A DNA stretch of 64,000 bases from VAZQ01 sp963739385 (GCA_963739385.1 CAVUAI010000051.1:62001-126000), one strand, 5' to 3'. Positions 37,445 to 46,758 are shown, numbered from the stretch's first letter. Numbers and translations are program-made. The notes: generated by a model from the letters alone, not told the origin.

Positions 37445-38503
37445 TCAGTCCGTGCAGTTGCCGAGGGTGACGAAGCCGCCCGCGGCTTCCACCGCCTCCT
37501 TGGCGAGCGCGAAATTGGCGACCTGCTCCGGCGACGGCTTTTTGTCCTTCTCGATGTCGCCGTTCTCGGCGCTGTTGTCGATCGACCATGCCGTGCGCTT
37601 GGGGTCGAGCCCGCCGTTGATCGACCAGACGCAATTCCTGGTCAACACGTCGATGGCATATTCGACCGCGTCCTTCGGCTTGTCGGTCGCTTTCTCGATG
37701 ATCGGCACGACCTTGGCCTTGTCCCCGAACATGGCGCGGTTGGCCTCGATCATCGCCGCGGCGCTATCGCGCAGCAATGCGCGGTCGCGTGCGATCCAGT
37801 CGGTCGAGGCGCCGTAGGCGTTGAACATGTAGTTGGGCATCAGGTCGGCCAGCTGCACCAGAAGGTTTAGCGTCGGCTTCTGCTTCTTGGCGAGATAGAC
37901 GTCCTCGGGATGCAGCGCGACGCCGTCAATCTGTCCGGCGATCAGGCCCGGCAGGCGCCCGGCGGTCGCAGCCGGAATGAACTGCGCGTCATCGACCGTA
38001 AGGCCGGCCGTCTTGAGAACTTCGCGACCCATGCGCCAGTTGAAGCCGCCGACGCCGCCGCCGGTGGCGCTGAGCTTCTTGCCCTTGAGATCCGCGGGGG
38101 TCTTCACGTCAGGTGACACCATGTAGGCCTGCGGCATGCGCGGAGCGAGACCCCAGAACTGCTGCACCTTCATGCCGCGGCCGATGGCGACGTCGCCGAC
38201 ACTGACGATGGCCGAGCCCTGCGCGGCTGCCGCCGCCGAGGTGGCCGACTGGCCACCCTCGAACTGGATGATGTTGGGCTCGATGCAGCGCTTGGCGAAG
38301 AAGCCAAGGTCCTTCGCCACGTAAGGCGACGTGTGCACCACGTTGGGCGGAGCGACCGAAACCCCGATATTGATCTTGCGCATGGTGGCGCAACTTTGCG
38401 CCGCGGCGTCCTGCATCGCGGCATCGGCGATCGCGGCGCAGCCGACGGCGAGCGGCAGCAGACGCATCCAGCGGTGTCTTTGCGGCACGGCGTTTTTCCT
38501 CAT
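37445..38503 (-). CDS. NitT/TauT-type ABC transporter substrate-binding protein
   Basis: 352 residues with a leader (LLPLAVGCAAIADAAMQDAAA). 'KINIGVSVAPPNVVHTSPYVAKDLGFFAKRCIEPNIIQFEGG' and 'DLKGKKLSATGGGVGGFNWRMGREVLKTAGL' match the NMT1/SsuA-like fold. It is the third gene after the ATPase (40224) and permease (39406). The operon order ATPase-permease-receptor is visible on the minus strand. Ligand unknown. Confidence 0.9.
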   Translation of the reverse strand: MRKNAVPQRHRWMRLLPLAVGCAAIADAAMQDAAAQSCATMRKINIGVSVAPPNVVHTSPYVAKDLGFFAKRCIEPNIIQFEGGQSATSAAAAAQGSAIVSVGDVAIGRGMKVQQFWGLAPRMPQAYMVSPDVKTPADLKGKKLSATGGGVGGFNWRMGREVLKTAGLTVDDAQFIPAATAGRLPGLIAGQIDGVALHPEDVYLAKKQKPTLNLLVQLADLMPNYMFNAYGASTDWIARDRALLRDSAAAMIEANRAMFGDKAKVVPIIEKATDKPKDAVEYAIDVLTRNCVWSINGGLDPKRTAWSIDNSAENGDIEKDKKPSPEQVANFALAKEAVEAAGGFVTLGNCTD

Positions 38504-38536
38504 CGTTGGTCCTTATTCTTCCCTTCGGGTATCGAC

Positions 38537-39406
38537 CTAGTCCTCGTCCGACGCTGCGGTCCAGGGCGCCACATAGCGTTCGGCGAGCCGCAGCAGCGCC
38601 GTCAGCGTCACCCCGAGCAGGCCGAGCGTCACGATCGGCACGAACATCTTGTCGACCTGATAGGTGCTGGCGGTTCGCACGATCAGATAGCCGATGCCGG
38701 AGATCGCGGTGTAGAGATCGGCCAGCACCATGCCGATCAGGCCGCGCCCGAGCGCCAGCCGCAAGCCCGTCACGATGAACGGCAACGACGCCGGCAGCAC
38801 GATGTTCGCCCACAGCTGGCCCTCCGAGCAGCGAAAGGCGCGGCCGACCTCCAGCAGCTTCGGGTCGACGCTTTTGACGCCCTGATAGGTGTTGATCACC
38901 ATCGGAAAGAACGCGAACAGGAACAGGATGATCACCTTCGCCGTGGTGTCGAACCCGGCCCACAGCACGATCAGGGGCACCAGCGCTACCGAGGGGATGG
39001 AATAGAGAAACGTGATGTAGACGGTGAGACCGACGTCGAGCACCCAGAAGCGCGCGAGCAGGAGCCCTATGGCGATCCCGAACACCACGGCCAGCGCGAA
39101 GCCGATGGCGAGCACCACCAGGCTCGGCCACAGATAGGTCCACAACTCGCCGCTCAGCACCATGCGATAAGCCGCAACAGCCACCTTCGTCGGCGAGGTG
39201 AACAGCACGGGGTCGACGTTCCACGCTGCGATCTCCCACAGCGTCAGCGCGATCGCGAGCGACACCAGCCGGATCGCGAGGTTGATGAGCTGGCGACGAT
39301 GCCGACGCGCGCTCGCGACTCGTTCGGCGCGCGCCTGATCGCCGGACAGGTCGATGGGCGGCCCGGCATCGGCGACGTCGCCACGGGCTTGCTCGATGGT
39401 GGTCAC
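38537..39406 (-). CDS. NitT/TauT-type ABC transporter permease
   Basis: 289 residues with about six membrane helices: 'AIRLVSLAIALTLWEI', 'SLVVLAIGFALAVVFGIAIGLLLA', 'VYITFLYSIPSVALVPLIVLW', 'VIILFLFAFFPMVINTY' and others. The EAA-like loop is 'LLEVGRAFRCSEGQLWANIVLPASLPFIVTGLRLALGRGLIG'. Membrane partner of the adjacent ATPase; ATGA overlap with it shows translational coupling. Confidence 0.92.
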   Translation of the reverse strand: MTTIEQARGDVADAGPPIDLSGDQARAERVASARRHRRQLINLAIRLVSLAIALTLWEIAAWNVDPVLFTSPTKVAVAAYRMVLSGELWTYLWPSLVVLAIGFALAVVFGIAIGLLLARFWVLDVGLTVYITFLYSIPSVALVPLIVLWAGFDTTAKVIILFLFAFFPMVINTYQGVKSVDPKLLEVGRAFRCSEGQLWANIVLPASLPFIVTGLRLALGRGLIGMVLADLYTAISGIGYLIVRTASTYQVDKMFVPIVTLGLLGVTLTALLRLAERYVAPWTAASDED

Positions 39407-40224
39407 GCGACCTCCCTCGGCGCCCGCAGGTTGCGCGGCCTGGCGGTATGCAGCTGATGCCAGATATGCAGGCGGAATTCGGTGAAGCGCGGATCGGACC
39501 GAACCGTGTCGGCATTGCGCGGCCAGCCGAACGGCATGGCGAGCACCTCCTTGATGCGACCGGGACGCGCGCTCATCACCGCGATGCGGTCGCCCAGCAG
39601 GATCGCCTCGTCGATGGAGTGGGTGATGAACACCATGGTCTTGCGTTCGTCGGGCCGCTCCATGAGCTGGAGCAGCTCCTCCTGCAGGATTTCGCGGGTC
39701 TGTGCGTCGAGCGCGGCGAACGGCTCGTCCATCAGCAGGATCGACGGGTTCATCGCCAGTGCGCGCACCAGGCCTACGCGCTGCTGCATCCCGCCGGAGA
39801 GCTGGTAGGGGTAATGGCCTTCGAACCCGCTGAGCCCGACCAGCTCGAGATAGTGCGCGACGCGCGTGCGGATCTCGGCCCGCGGGACGCCCGCCATCGC
39901 CAGCCCGAAGGCGGCGTTATCATAGACGGTCTTCCACGGCAGCAGGCCGAAGTGCTGGAACACCATGGCGACGCCATCGGGCGGCCGGCCGGCCACCGCT
40001 TTGCCGTGGACCAGGAGCTTGCCGCTGCTGAGCTCGGTGAGGCCCGCGATGCAGCGCAGGAGCGTGGTCTTCCCGCAGCCCGACGGACCGACGACGCACA
40101 TGATCTCGTCGCGCTTGACTGTGAGCGAGAGCTGGTGAAACGCGACCACGGCGCCATCGAGAAACAGCTTGCTGGCGGCGTCGGCAACGATCGCGGGCTC
40201 CGCGGCCTCGTTCGGTGAAAGCAT
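39403..40224 (-). CDS. NitT/TauT-type ABC transporter ATP-binding protein
   Basis: 273 residues from ATG 40224; the longer frame to 40395 has no support. Walker A 'GPSGCGKTT', signature 'LSGGMQQRVGL', Walker B 'LLMDEPFAAL', H-loop 'FITHS' are intact. First gene of the transporter operon. The 305-bp gap 40225-40529 separates it from the divergent MetE-like gene and must contain both promoters. Confidence 0.94.
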   Translation of the reverse strand: MLSPNEAAEPAIVADAASKLFLDGAVVAFHQLSLTVKRDEIMCVVGPSGCGKTTLLRCIAGLTELSSGKLLVHGKAVAGRPPDGVAMVFQHFGLLPWKTVYDNAAFGLAMAGVPRAEIRTRVAHYLELVGLSGFEGHYPYQLSGGMQQRVGLVRALAMNPSILLMDEPFAALDAQTREILQEELLQLMERPDERKTMVFITHSIDEAILLGDRIAVMSARPGRIKEVLAMPFGWPRNADTVRSDPRFTEFRLHIWHQLHTARPRNLRAPREVA

Positions 40225-40529
40225 GTCCCGTCCTGGTTGATGCCGCGGCAGCCGAATCTCCGCGCGCATTCGGATCGCACGACGCCCCGGCCGCGCGCGA
40301 TATCTTGTTCTGCACCGCCAGTTTCCGAAAAAAAGCCCGGAAACGCAATGCGACACGCCGGGCCAAGGGAAAGCCGACCGGGGGACTGCCACCACGGAAC
40401 GCCCGCGCGCGGGGCCGGGCTCCGGGCTGGCCCGCCGGCTTCGCCCTTTCGCTGGTCGCGGACACGCACGCGGTGTTCACCGGACAGCTGCGCGATCTAT
40501 GATAGTGCGTGGCTCAAATTGGAGGTGTC
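40225..40529. other. 305-bp divergent intergenic region
   Basis: No gene seen. It carries the outward-facing promoters of the ABC transporter operon and the MetE-like gene. The GGAGGTG at 40520-40526 is the Shine-Dalgarno of the latter. Confidence 0.4.
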
Positions 40530-41651
40530 ATGCGCCCGACGTCCGGTCCCCCGTTCCGCGCCGAGCATATCGGCAGCCTGTTGCGCCCGCCGGAACTCCT
40601 GCGCGCCCGGGAGCAGCACGCCGCCGGGACGCTTGATCGCGCAGCGCTTACGGCGATCGAGAACGAGGCCATTGCGCGTGTGGTCAAGATGCAGGAGGAC
40701 ATCGGCCTCGAGGTGGTCACCGACGGCGAGTTCCGGCGTGGCACCTATTCCGATTCCTTTACCAGTGCCGGCATCTCCGGCGTAAAGATCGAGATGACGG
40801 AAGACCAAGGCTGGACCAGATCGCAGAGCCATGGCCACCGCATGGCGCGGCGCATTCCGGCGGTGGTCGGCCGCATCGCCTGGACCGGGCCGCAAAATGC
40901 GGACGACTTTCGCTATCTCAGATCGCTGACCACGCGCACGCCCAAGATCACCCTGCCGGGCCCCTGCTACATCCATTACCGCGCCGGCCGCGCCAATATC
41001 AGCCGTGAGGTCTATCCCGACCTGGACGGGTTCTGGTCCGACCTGGTCGCCGCCTACATCCAGGAGATGCGTTCGCTGGCGGAGGCCGGCTGCAGCTACC
41101 TGCAGATCGACGAAACCTCGCTGGTCAAGCTCGGCGATCCCCGCGTGCGCCAACTGCTGACCGAGCGCGGAGACGACTGGTCCGAACTGCTGCACACCTA
41201 TGTCGAGGTCGTCAACGCCGTGGCTGCGGGCGCGCCAAAAGGCATGACGATCGGAATTCACGTCTGCCGCAGTCAGGATCCGAGTTGGCAGGCGGACGTC
41301 GGCTATGATCCCATCGCCGAGCCGCTGTTCAACGCGATGAAGATCGATACCTATTTTCTGGAATACGACACCGCACGCGCCGGGTCATTTGCTCCGCTAC
41401 GGGCCGTGCCCGATGGAAAATTCGTCGTGCTCGGCCTCGTCGCCTCCAAGGCTGCCGAGATCGAGAGCGCCGACCTCCTCAAGCGTCGCATCGAAGAGGC
41501 GAGCCGTTACATCAAACTCGAGCAGCTGGGCCTGAGCCCGCAATGTGGGTTTGCGACCAGCGCGGCCGAGCACGTCACGGTGACGGAAGACATCGAACGC
41601 GCGAAGCTGGCGCGGGTCGTCGAAGTGGCGCGCGCGGTCTGGGGCGGGTGA
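40530..41651 (+). CDS. MetE C-terminal-like (cobalamin-independent methionine synthase family) protein
   Basis: 373 residues from ATG 40530 with GGAGGTG upstream. 'FRAEHIGSLLRPPELL' and 'LEVVTDGEFRRGTY' match UROD/MetE-like proteins. Zinc ligands appear as 'HVCRS', a Glu in 'FLEYDTARAG' and Cys in 'PQCGFATSA'. Stand-alone proteins of this size move methyl or alkyl groups onto thiols (homocysteine or coenzyme M-like acceptors). Exact reaction unknown. Not full-length MetE. Confidence 0.9.
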   Translation: MRPTSGPPFRAEHIGSLLRPPELLRAREQHAAGTLDRAALTAIENEAIARVVKMQEDIGLEVVTDGEFRRGTYSDSFTSAGISGVKIEMTEDQGWTRSQSHGHRMARRIPAVVGRIAWTGPQNADDFRYLRSLTTRTPKITLPGPCYIHYRAGRANISREVYPDLDGFWSDLVAAYIQEMRSLAEAGCSYLQIDETSLVKLGDPRVRQLLTERGDDWSELLHTYVEVVNAVAAGAPKGMTIGIHVCRSQDPSWQADVGYDPIAEPLFNAMKIDTYFLEYDTARAGSFAPLRAVPDGKFVVLGLVASKAAEIESADLLKRRIEEASRYIKLEQLGLSPQCGFATSAAEHVTVTEDIERAKLARVVEVARAVWGG

Positions 41652-41784
41652 GCAAGCCCTTCGCATTCCGGTGCCGCGCAGCGCCTACCCGACGGCCTGC
41701 GCGCATGACCATAATGCCGGGCCTTCGCGCGACCGCGCGCTCGCAATGAGGACCGGCGCGCGCTGACCCTCCCGGCAAACAGCC

Positions 41785-42117
41785 CTATGCCACCGCCGCC
41801 TTGCCTCGACCCACGCTCTGGCGGACCTCGAAGCCCTCGAATTGCGGATGATCGAGATAGAGCGGCTTGTTCTGGCCGGCGCCCTTGTGGGCGGCGCGGA
41901 ATTCCTCCGACCGGGTCCAGGCTTCGAACGCTCCCTTGCTCTGCCAGATCGTGTGCGAGGCATAGAGCGTGAAATCGTCCTGCTCGGGGCCCTTGAGCAG
42001 GTGGAACTCGACGAAGCCCGGGACCTTGTCGAGGTGCGTATCGCGGTTAAGCCACACCTTCTCGAACGCTTCCTCGGATCCCTTTTTCACGCGGAAGCGA
42101 TTCATGGCGATGAACAT
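41785..42117 (-). CDS. HmoA-like antibiotic-biosynthesis monooxygenase (ABM) domain protein
   Basis: 110 residues from ATG 42117, AGGAGAAG upstream. 'MFIAMNRFRVKKGSEEAFEKVW', 'GFVEFHLLKGPEQDDFTLYASHTIWQSKGAFEAWTRSEEFRAAH' are the ABM dimeric ferredoxin-like fold. Members include heme-degrading monooxygenases. The conserved Trp and His in 'HTIWQS...FEAW' match the HmoA type, so heme degradation is plausible. Confidence 0.85.
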   Translation of the reverse strand: MFIAMNRFRVKKGSEEAFEKVWLNRDTHLDKVPGFVEFHLLKGPEQDDFTLYASHTIWQSKGAFEAWTRSEEFRAAHKGAGQNKPLYLDHPQFEGFEVRQSVGRGKAAVA

Positions 42118-42333
42118 TGTTGCTTCTCCTACCAACTGTTACGGCGTTGTTCGCTCTCGCGAGGGCCATCGGGCAGACGGCACGGTGTGGGCCAAGAGTG
42201 GCACACGGCGATGAGGATGGAAATCAGTGTCCCGCCATCCTCCGAACAGCATCCAATCGCGACCGCGTGCAGGCCTCAGATGGCCGCAAGGAGCCACGCG
42301 AACCGATGCCGGAAATTTCGTCACGCGAGGTGC

Positions 42334-42585
42334 TTACATCACGCCGCCGTACGGGCTGCGTAATGACGGCCCATTGATCACGGGCGCCTGCGGCGGTGGA
42401 GGGAGCGGAGCCGGGATGCGATTCCCCAACGCCGGCGTCTGTGGCGTGGGACTTCCAAGCAGGACGCTCGGATCGCGCACAACCCGGGCGCCGGACCGGT
42501 TCGCAGCACCTTTACGGGCAAACGCATCGCTCGCGAATCCGACCACGCAGACCAGCGCGAAGATTGCTGCAAAAAAGCGTTTCAT
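42334..42585 (-). CDS. Small secreted Pro-rich protein
   Basis: 83 residues from ATG 42585 (AGGAG 8 bp upstream). Leader MKRFFAAIFALVCVVGFASDAFA, then a Pro/Gly/Arg-rich mature part ending 'SPYGGVM'. Conserved in type only. Divergent from the LGSPEE-repeat gene; 274 bp between starts without another gene. Confidence 0.65.
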   Translation of the reverse strand: MKRFFAAIFALVCVVGFASDAFARKGAANRSGARVVRDPSVLLGSPTPQTPALGNRIPAPLPPPPQAPVINGPSLRSPYGGVM

Positions 42586-42859
42586 GGCCACAACTCCTCG
42601 TCCTGGCCGCCTTTCCCGACATCTCGAATTTAATCATCAATGCCACAATTCCCAGGTTCGAAGGGCGCTTCGCCTGCAAACTCCTGCGAACGAGCCCGGC
42701 CGCCCGCGCCCAGCCGGATGACAAGACAATATCGGCCGCCCCGGCATGACCACCGCCGGGGTCCTGCCCTCCCCGCCCGTTGAACCTGTCGGCCCCCCAG
42801 GCGCGACACACTACAGAGGATAGTTGCAAGGAGCCGATGACCAACAGCGGAGAAAGCCA

Positions 42860-43252
42860 ATGCCAATCGACGAGACTGGTCAATTCTCGATCTCCGACGG
42901 CGGACTGCAAGCTGAACGTTTTGCGCTGCCCGAGCCTGATGATGAGGTGATTGTGGCATCAACGGGCGTTACCGCCGGGGAGGACTCGATATGGCTCGAC
43001 CTCGGCGCACGCATGCTGGGGTCCCCCGAAGAGGGAACAGCCATGTTGGGCTCCCCTGAAGAGCGTACTCCGGCCTTGGGGTCCCCCGAAGAACGCGCGC
43101 CCATGTTGGGATCGCCCGAAGAGCGAACCGGCAAGTCCCACCACTATTCCTTCCGCTGGTGGTACGATTATTCGTCCGACAACTCGGCGGGCAACATCGG
43201 CGTTGCGGGCCCCGACAACCATGTCGCCTTCCACGACACCGATTTCGTGTAA
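42860..43252 (+). CDS. LGSPEER tandem-repeat protein of unknown function
   Basis: 130 residues from ATG 42860. An acidic N-terminal half ('IVASTGVTAGEDSIWLDLGA') is followed by four perfect-length 10-residue repeats (consensus M-L-G-S-P-E-E-R-x-x) encoded by 30-bp units at 43013, 43043, 43073 and 43103. An aromatic, Asp/Asn/Gly-rich C-terminus ('SFRWWYDYSSDNSAG', 'HVAFHDTDFV') ends it. No signal peptide. No homologous family recognised. Confidence 0.65.
   Translation: MPIDETGQFSISDGGLQAERFALPEPDDEVIVASTGVTAGEDSIWLDLGARMLGSPEEGTAMLGSPEERTPALGSPEERAPMLGSPEERTGKSHHYSFRWWYDYSSDNSAGNIGVAGPDNHVAFHDTDFV
43013..43132 (+). repeat. Four 30-bp tandem coding repeats
   Basis: Units at 43013-43042, 43043-43072, 43073-43102, 43103-43132, all in frame, sharing (A/G)TG-TTGGGxTCxCC-GAAGA. 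They vary at third positions while keeping LGSPEE, which suggests selection on the peptide rather than fresh slippage. Confidence 0.85.
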
Positions 43253-43361
43253 CTGGCATCGTCGTTGATCGCGTTCGGCAGTGCATGCTTTGCCCGCCGC
43301 AGGTTGAGCATGCGGGGCCCTGACCCCACGGAAACGCAGCGCCGTCGTTTCCACACCGGTT

Positions 43362-44051
43362 CTATACCGGCCACGTCTCCAGCCGGAAGGCCGAGTCCCA
43401 GAATACCCACTCGAGCTGGGTCGCGCGCGTGAACGCTGCATGCATGCGCGCCCGTAGCGACGGCGCCGCGTCCTTGGCAACTTCGTCGGTGGCCGCGATC
43501 ACCGCGCGCACGGCGCTATGGAATTCCTCGCCCGCATAGGTGTCGATCCAGGACTGGTAGGGATTGTCCGGATGGGCGCGGGCATGGATGTCGCGCCCCA
43601 CCTCGGCATAGATCCAAAAGCAGGGCAGCAGCGCACCCAGCAGCACCTCGTAGGGCTCGGCATAGGCGGTGGCGAGCAGGTACGACACGTAGTGGTGACA
43701 GGCCGGCGAGAGCGGTGTTTGCGCGAATATCGCGGGGGTGATTCCGTAACGCTCGAAGAACGAACCGTGCAAGGCGCGCTCGACGACGATCGCTCCTTCT
43801 GCAGACTTGGCAAATTGCACGATCCGGTCGGGATCGGGCGCCTTGGCCGCCGCCAGCGTAAGGGCACGTCCAAAGCCGATGAGATAGTGCGCATCCTGGG
43901 TGATGTAATGCTTGAACCGCGCCTCGCTCAGCGTCCCGGCCGCGAGCTGGGCATTGAACGGCATCGTGCGGATGAGCTCGTAGCGGCGGGCGTTCTGTTC
44001 CCACGCAGCGCGGGAGAACGGCGTGTCGGTCGTCTCGTTCATGGTCGGCAT
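43362..44051 (-). CDS. tenA: TenA-family thiaminase II-like protein
   Basis: 229 residues from ATG 44051 (ATG 44042 also possible). 'FNAQLAAGTLSEARFKHYITQDAHYLIGFGRALTLAAAKAP' is the TenA start; the catalytic Cys lies in 'LSPACHHYVSYLLATAY'; 'LLPCFWIYAEVGRDI', 'NPYQSWIDTYAGEEF' and a C-terminal 'WVFWDSAFRLETW' complete the fold. TenA salvages thiamine pyrimidines by hydrolysing aminopyrimidine breakdown products. It follows the DUF938 methyltransferase on the minus strand by about 20 bp. Confidence 0.92.
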   Translation of the reverse strand: MPTMNETTDTPFSRAAWEQNARRYELIRTMPFNAQLAAGTLSEARFKHYITQDAHYLIGFGRALTLAAAKAPDPDRIVQFAKSAEGAIVVERALHGSFFERYGITPAIFAQTPLSPACHHYVSYLLATAYAEPYEVLLGALLPCFWIYAEVGRDIHARAHPDNPYQSWIDTYAGEEFHSAVRAVIAATDEVAKDAAPSLRARMHAAFTRATQLEWVFWDSAFRLETWPV

Positions 44052-44070
44052 GTCCGGATTCGGGACGGTC

Positions 44071-44700
44071 TCATCTGGCCCGCGCAAAGACCAGGCTCAG
44101 GTTGTTGGCCGGCATCGCGACGCGCTCGATGAGATCGAGTCGATGCCGATCGGCAATGGCGCAAACATCGCCGAGGTCGCGCACGCCCCAGGCCGGATCA
44201 TAGGCCTTCAGGCTCGCGTCGAAGGCCGCGTTGCTCGGCGCCGTATGACGGCCATCCTCCTTGAAGGGCCCATAGAGATAGAGGACGCCGCCGGGCGTGA
44301 GCAGGCGGCCGGCGCCTGCCATCAGCCCTGCAAGCACCGTTACCGGTGCAATGTGAATCAGGTTGATCGCTACCGCGGCTTCAGTATGGGCGACGGGCCA
44401 GACCGGCGAGGATACGTCGAGTTCGAGCGGCGGCATCAAATTCGGCAAAGCCGCGCCGGCGCGACGGGCAGCGATGCTCGCGAGCGCCTGGCCGTCGGAG
44501 TCCGACGGTTGCCACGTCAGGTGAGGCAGCGCGCCAGCGAAATGCACGGCATGCTCGCCGCTGCCGCTCGCGAGCTCCAGCACGAGCCCGCGTGCGGGAA
44601 GGACGCGTTGCAGCACGGCAAGGATCGGCCCGCGGTTGCGGGCGAAGGCGGGCGAGATCTGGGCGCCTGCAAGAGAGCCGCTCACATCGACCTTCGGCAT
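44071..44700 (-). CDS. DUF938 class I SAM-dependent methyltransferase
   Basis: 209 residues. 'SPAFARNRGPILAVLQRVLPARGLVLELASGSGEHAVHFAGALPHLTWQPSD' carries the SAM motif (ELASGSGEH) of the DUF938 group. 'INLIHIAPVTVLAGLMAGAGRLLTPGGVLYLYGPFKEDGRHTAPSN' is also typical. Target unknown. Short gaps to TauE and TenA genes suggest one operon. Confidence 0.9.
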   Translation of the reverse strand: MPKVDVSGSLAGAQISPAFARNRGPILAVLQRVLPARGLVLELASGSGEHAVHFAGALPHLTWQPSDSDGQALASIAARRAGAALPNLMPPLELDVSSPVWPVAHTEAAVAINLIHIAPVTVLAGLMAGAGRLLTPGGVLYLYGPFKEDGRHTAPSNAAFDASLKAYDPAWGVRDLGDVCAIADRHRLDLIERVAMPANNLSLVFARAR

Positions 44701-44717
44701 CAGTCCATCATCCTTGC

Positions 44718-45479
44718 TCAGAACCAGCCGGTGTCGGGCGCCGCGCTCCAGAGCAGGCGCAGACCCAGGATCGTCAGGATCACCTGGAACGTCAGCCGGA
44801 AGCGCTGTTCGGTGGTGCGATGCAATGCCACTTCACCAAGCCAGTTGCCGACCGCTCCGGTCGCGATCATGGCCGCCATCAGCGGAACGAAGCTGCCGAC
44901 CGCAAACCCGATGAAGCCAAAAGCCGCGAGCTTGGCAATGTGCGCGATCGTCATCAGCGCACCCATGGTGGCGGCAAGGTTGTGGCGATCCGGGGTGGCG
45001 CTGGCAATAAAGGGGGCCAGCAGCGTGCCGGTCGCGCTCACGAACACGCCGAGGAAGACGGTGCCGAATCCAAGTACCGCGAAGCGGCCGCGCTGCGCGC
45101 CGATGCGCCCGAGCTGCGGCATCCACGTCACCAGCAGGATGAAGGCGCCGAGGATCGCCTGCAGCCACGTCATCGGGAGCGCCACGAAGACCTTCGCACC
45201 CGCGGCGGCGCCAACCACGGCCCCGCCGATGAACGGCAGCAAGGTGCCGCGCATGACGAACCGCCACATGATCACCGTGCGCGACAGGCCGGTCCCCAAC
45301 ATCACGACCGTATGCACGGGAATCACGGCGGTCGGAGGCATCACCATAGCCATGATCGCCAGAAGAATGACGCCGCCCGCCGTCCCGGTGAAAACGCCGA
45401 TGAAGGCCGTGACGAACGACGCAAGGGACAGCCCGACAAGCAGCAGCGGACCGATGTCCGGCGTTCCCAGAATATCCAT
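44718..45479 (-). CDS. TauE/SafE-family sulfite exporter-like membrane protein
   Basis: 253 residues, about seven or eight membrane helices ('LLLVGLSLASFVTAFIGVFTGTAGGVILLAIMAMVMPPTAVIPVHTVVMLG' and later segments). The two-halved TauE layout with 'GTAGG' and 'VSATGTLLAPFI' is evident. These permeases export sulfite, sulfoacetate or similar anions. It is the first gene of the TauE-DUF938-TenA set. Confidence 0.9.
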   Translation of the reverse strand: MDILGTPDIGPLLLVGLSLASFVTAFIGVFTGTAGGVILLAIMAMVMPPTAVIPVHTVVMLGTGLSRTVIMWRFVMRGTLLPFIGGAVVGAAAGAKVFVALPMTWLQAILGAFILLVTWMPQLGRIGAQRGRFAVLGFGTVFLGVFVSATGTLLAPFIASATPDRHNLAATMGALMTIAHIAKLAAFGFIGFAVGSFVPLMAAMIATGAVGNWLGEVALHRTTEQRFRLTFQVILTILGLRLLWSAAPDTGWF

Positions 45480-45681
45480 TACGCCCTTCTAACCTGATTT
45501 CGCGACCGACCGGAACCGATGCGGCGCGCATGACTGCCGCGCGCGATGGTCCCCGGGCACGGCCTCCTACAGTCTGGAATGCCGCAGGCGTCCACGCTCC
45601 ATTCCGGCTTACAAGCCATCCCCCGGTTGCTATCCTCGCTGCCACGTCGATGCATCCGGGACATTCAGCTTGGAGCTCAAT

Positions 45682-46650
45682 ATGCCCGTTCGAACTGGAC
45701 TTTCCTTGCTGGCGCTGGTGATGGCGAGCGCATCCGTGGTGTCGGAAGCGTGCGCCGCGGACGTGGTCAAAGTCGCGATCGGACAGATCGATGCCTGGGC
45801 GAACCAGGCGCCGACGCTGGGGATGAAGGCCGGCATCTTCCAGAAGCACGGCATTGAACTCGAGACCTTCGGCACCCAGGGCGCCGGCGAGACGCTGCAG
45901 GCGGTGATCTCGGGATCGGCCGATATCGGGATCGGCATCGGCACCGCGGGTGCCATGCGAGCGTTCGCCCGCGGTGCGCCGGTGCGAGTGATCGCGGCGG
46001 CCTATGTGGGCGTCGGCGATCAGTACTGGTACGTGCCTGCCAACTCGCCGCTCAAGAGTCTCGCCGACGCGACCGACAAGCAGACCATGGCCTATTCGAC
46101 CAACGGCGCCACCTCGCACGTGGTCGCGCTCGGATTCGTGAAGCAGCTCGGCGTCAAGGCGAAGCCGACCGCGACCGGGGGCCCGCCGGCAACCTATACC
46201 ATGACGATGAGCGGCCAGATCGACATCGGGTGGGCCGTGGTCCCGTTCGGGCTTGCCGAGATGCAGGATGGCAAAATCCGCGTGATCGCCCGCGGCCCCG
46301 AGGTTCCGACACTGCGCAATCAGACCATCCGCGTGCAGATCGTCAACGCGAATGCGCTCAAGGAGCGCAAGGACGTGATGGTGCGATTCATGCGCGGCTA
46401 TCGCGAGTCGCTCGACTGGATGTATGCGAATCCGCTGGCGGTCAAATATTACGCGGACACCATCAAGCAACCCGAAAGCCTGGTGGTCATGCAGCGCGAC
46501 CAGTACAACCCGAAGGAGGCATTGTCGCCCGACCGGCTTTCGGACATCGACCAGGCGATGGCGGACGCCGTGGAGATGAAGTTCCTCGACGCGCCGCTGA
46601 GCAAGGCGCAGCTTTCGGAGTTCTTTCAGATTCCGCCGCCGGGATCGTGA
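45682..46650 (+). CDS. Orphan NMT1/SsuA-type ABC substrate-binding protein
   Basis: 322 residues, ATG 45682 with GGAG 7 bp upstream. Leader MPVRTGLSLLALVMASASVV. 'VKVAIGQIDAWANQAPTLGMKAGIFQKHGIELETFGTQGAGETLQAVISGSADIGIGIGTAGAM' is the NMT1 fold. It has no permease or ATPase beside it, but it leads a catabolic cluster (cupin, LVIVD protein, RidA, GST) on the same strand, so it may deliver an aromatic or thioether-like substrate. Confidence 0.9.
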   Translation: MPVRTGLSLLALVMASASVVSEACAADVVKVAIGQIDAWANQAPTLGMKAGIFQKHGIELETFGTQGAGETLQAVISGSADIGIGIGTAGAMRAFARGAPVRVIAAAYVGVGDQYWYVPANSPLKSLADATDKQTMAYSTNGATSHVVALGFVKQLGVKAKPTATGGPPATYTMTMSGQIDIGWAVVPFGLAEMQDGKIRVIARGPEVPTLRNQTIRVQIVNANALKERKDVMVRFMRGYRESLDWMYANPLAVKYYADTIKQPESLVVMQRDQYNPKEALSPDRLSDIDQAMADAVEMKFLDAPLSKAQLSEFFQIPPPGS

Positions 46651-46758
46651 CCCGCGCATGTACTGCGGTCACGCCATACCCGTGCAATTGACCATGGAAT
46701 CGCCTGTGTTACCTTTGCTGCAGTGGTGCAGCGGGGCCTTGTGAACGGAGCGACCGAC

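Noticed and set aside
38109..39515. 468-residue frame overlapping the ABC transporter genes
   Set aside because: It is a shifted frame on the same strand as the permease and receptor genes, whose own frames show intact families; the frame's composition is Arg/Ala-rich without domains.
43013..43132. Possible CRISPR-like or slippage array
   Set aside because: The four units are contiguous with no spacers, are all in frame and vary mainly at synonymous positions, so they are coding repeats.
42860..43252. RiPP (ribosomal peptide) precursor
   Set aside because: No radical SAM, YcaO, lanthionine or protease/transporter maturation genes lie nearby; neighbours are TenA and a small secreted protein. 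The repeat pattern alone does not support it.
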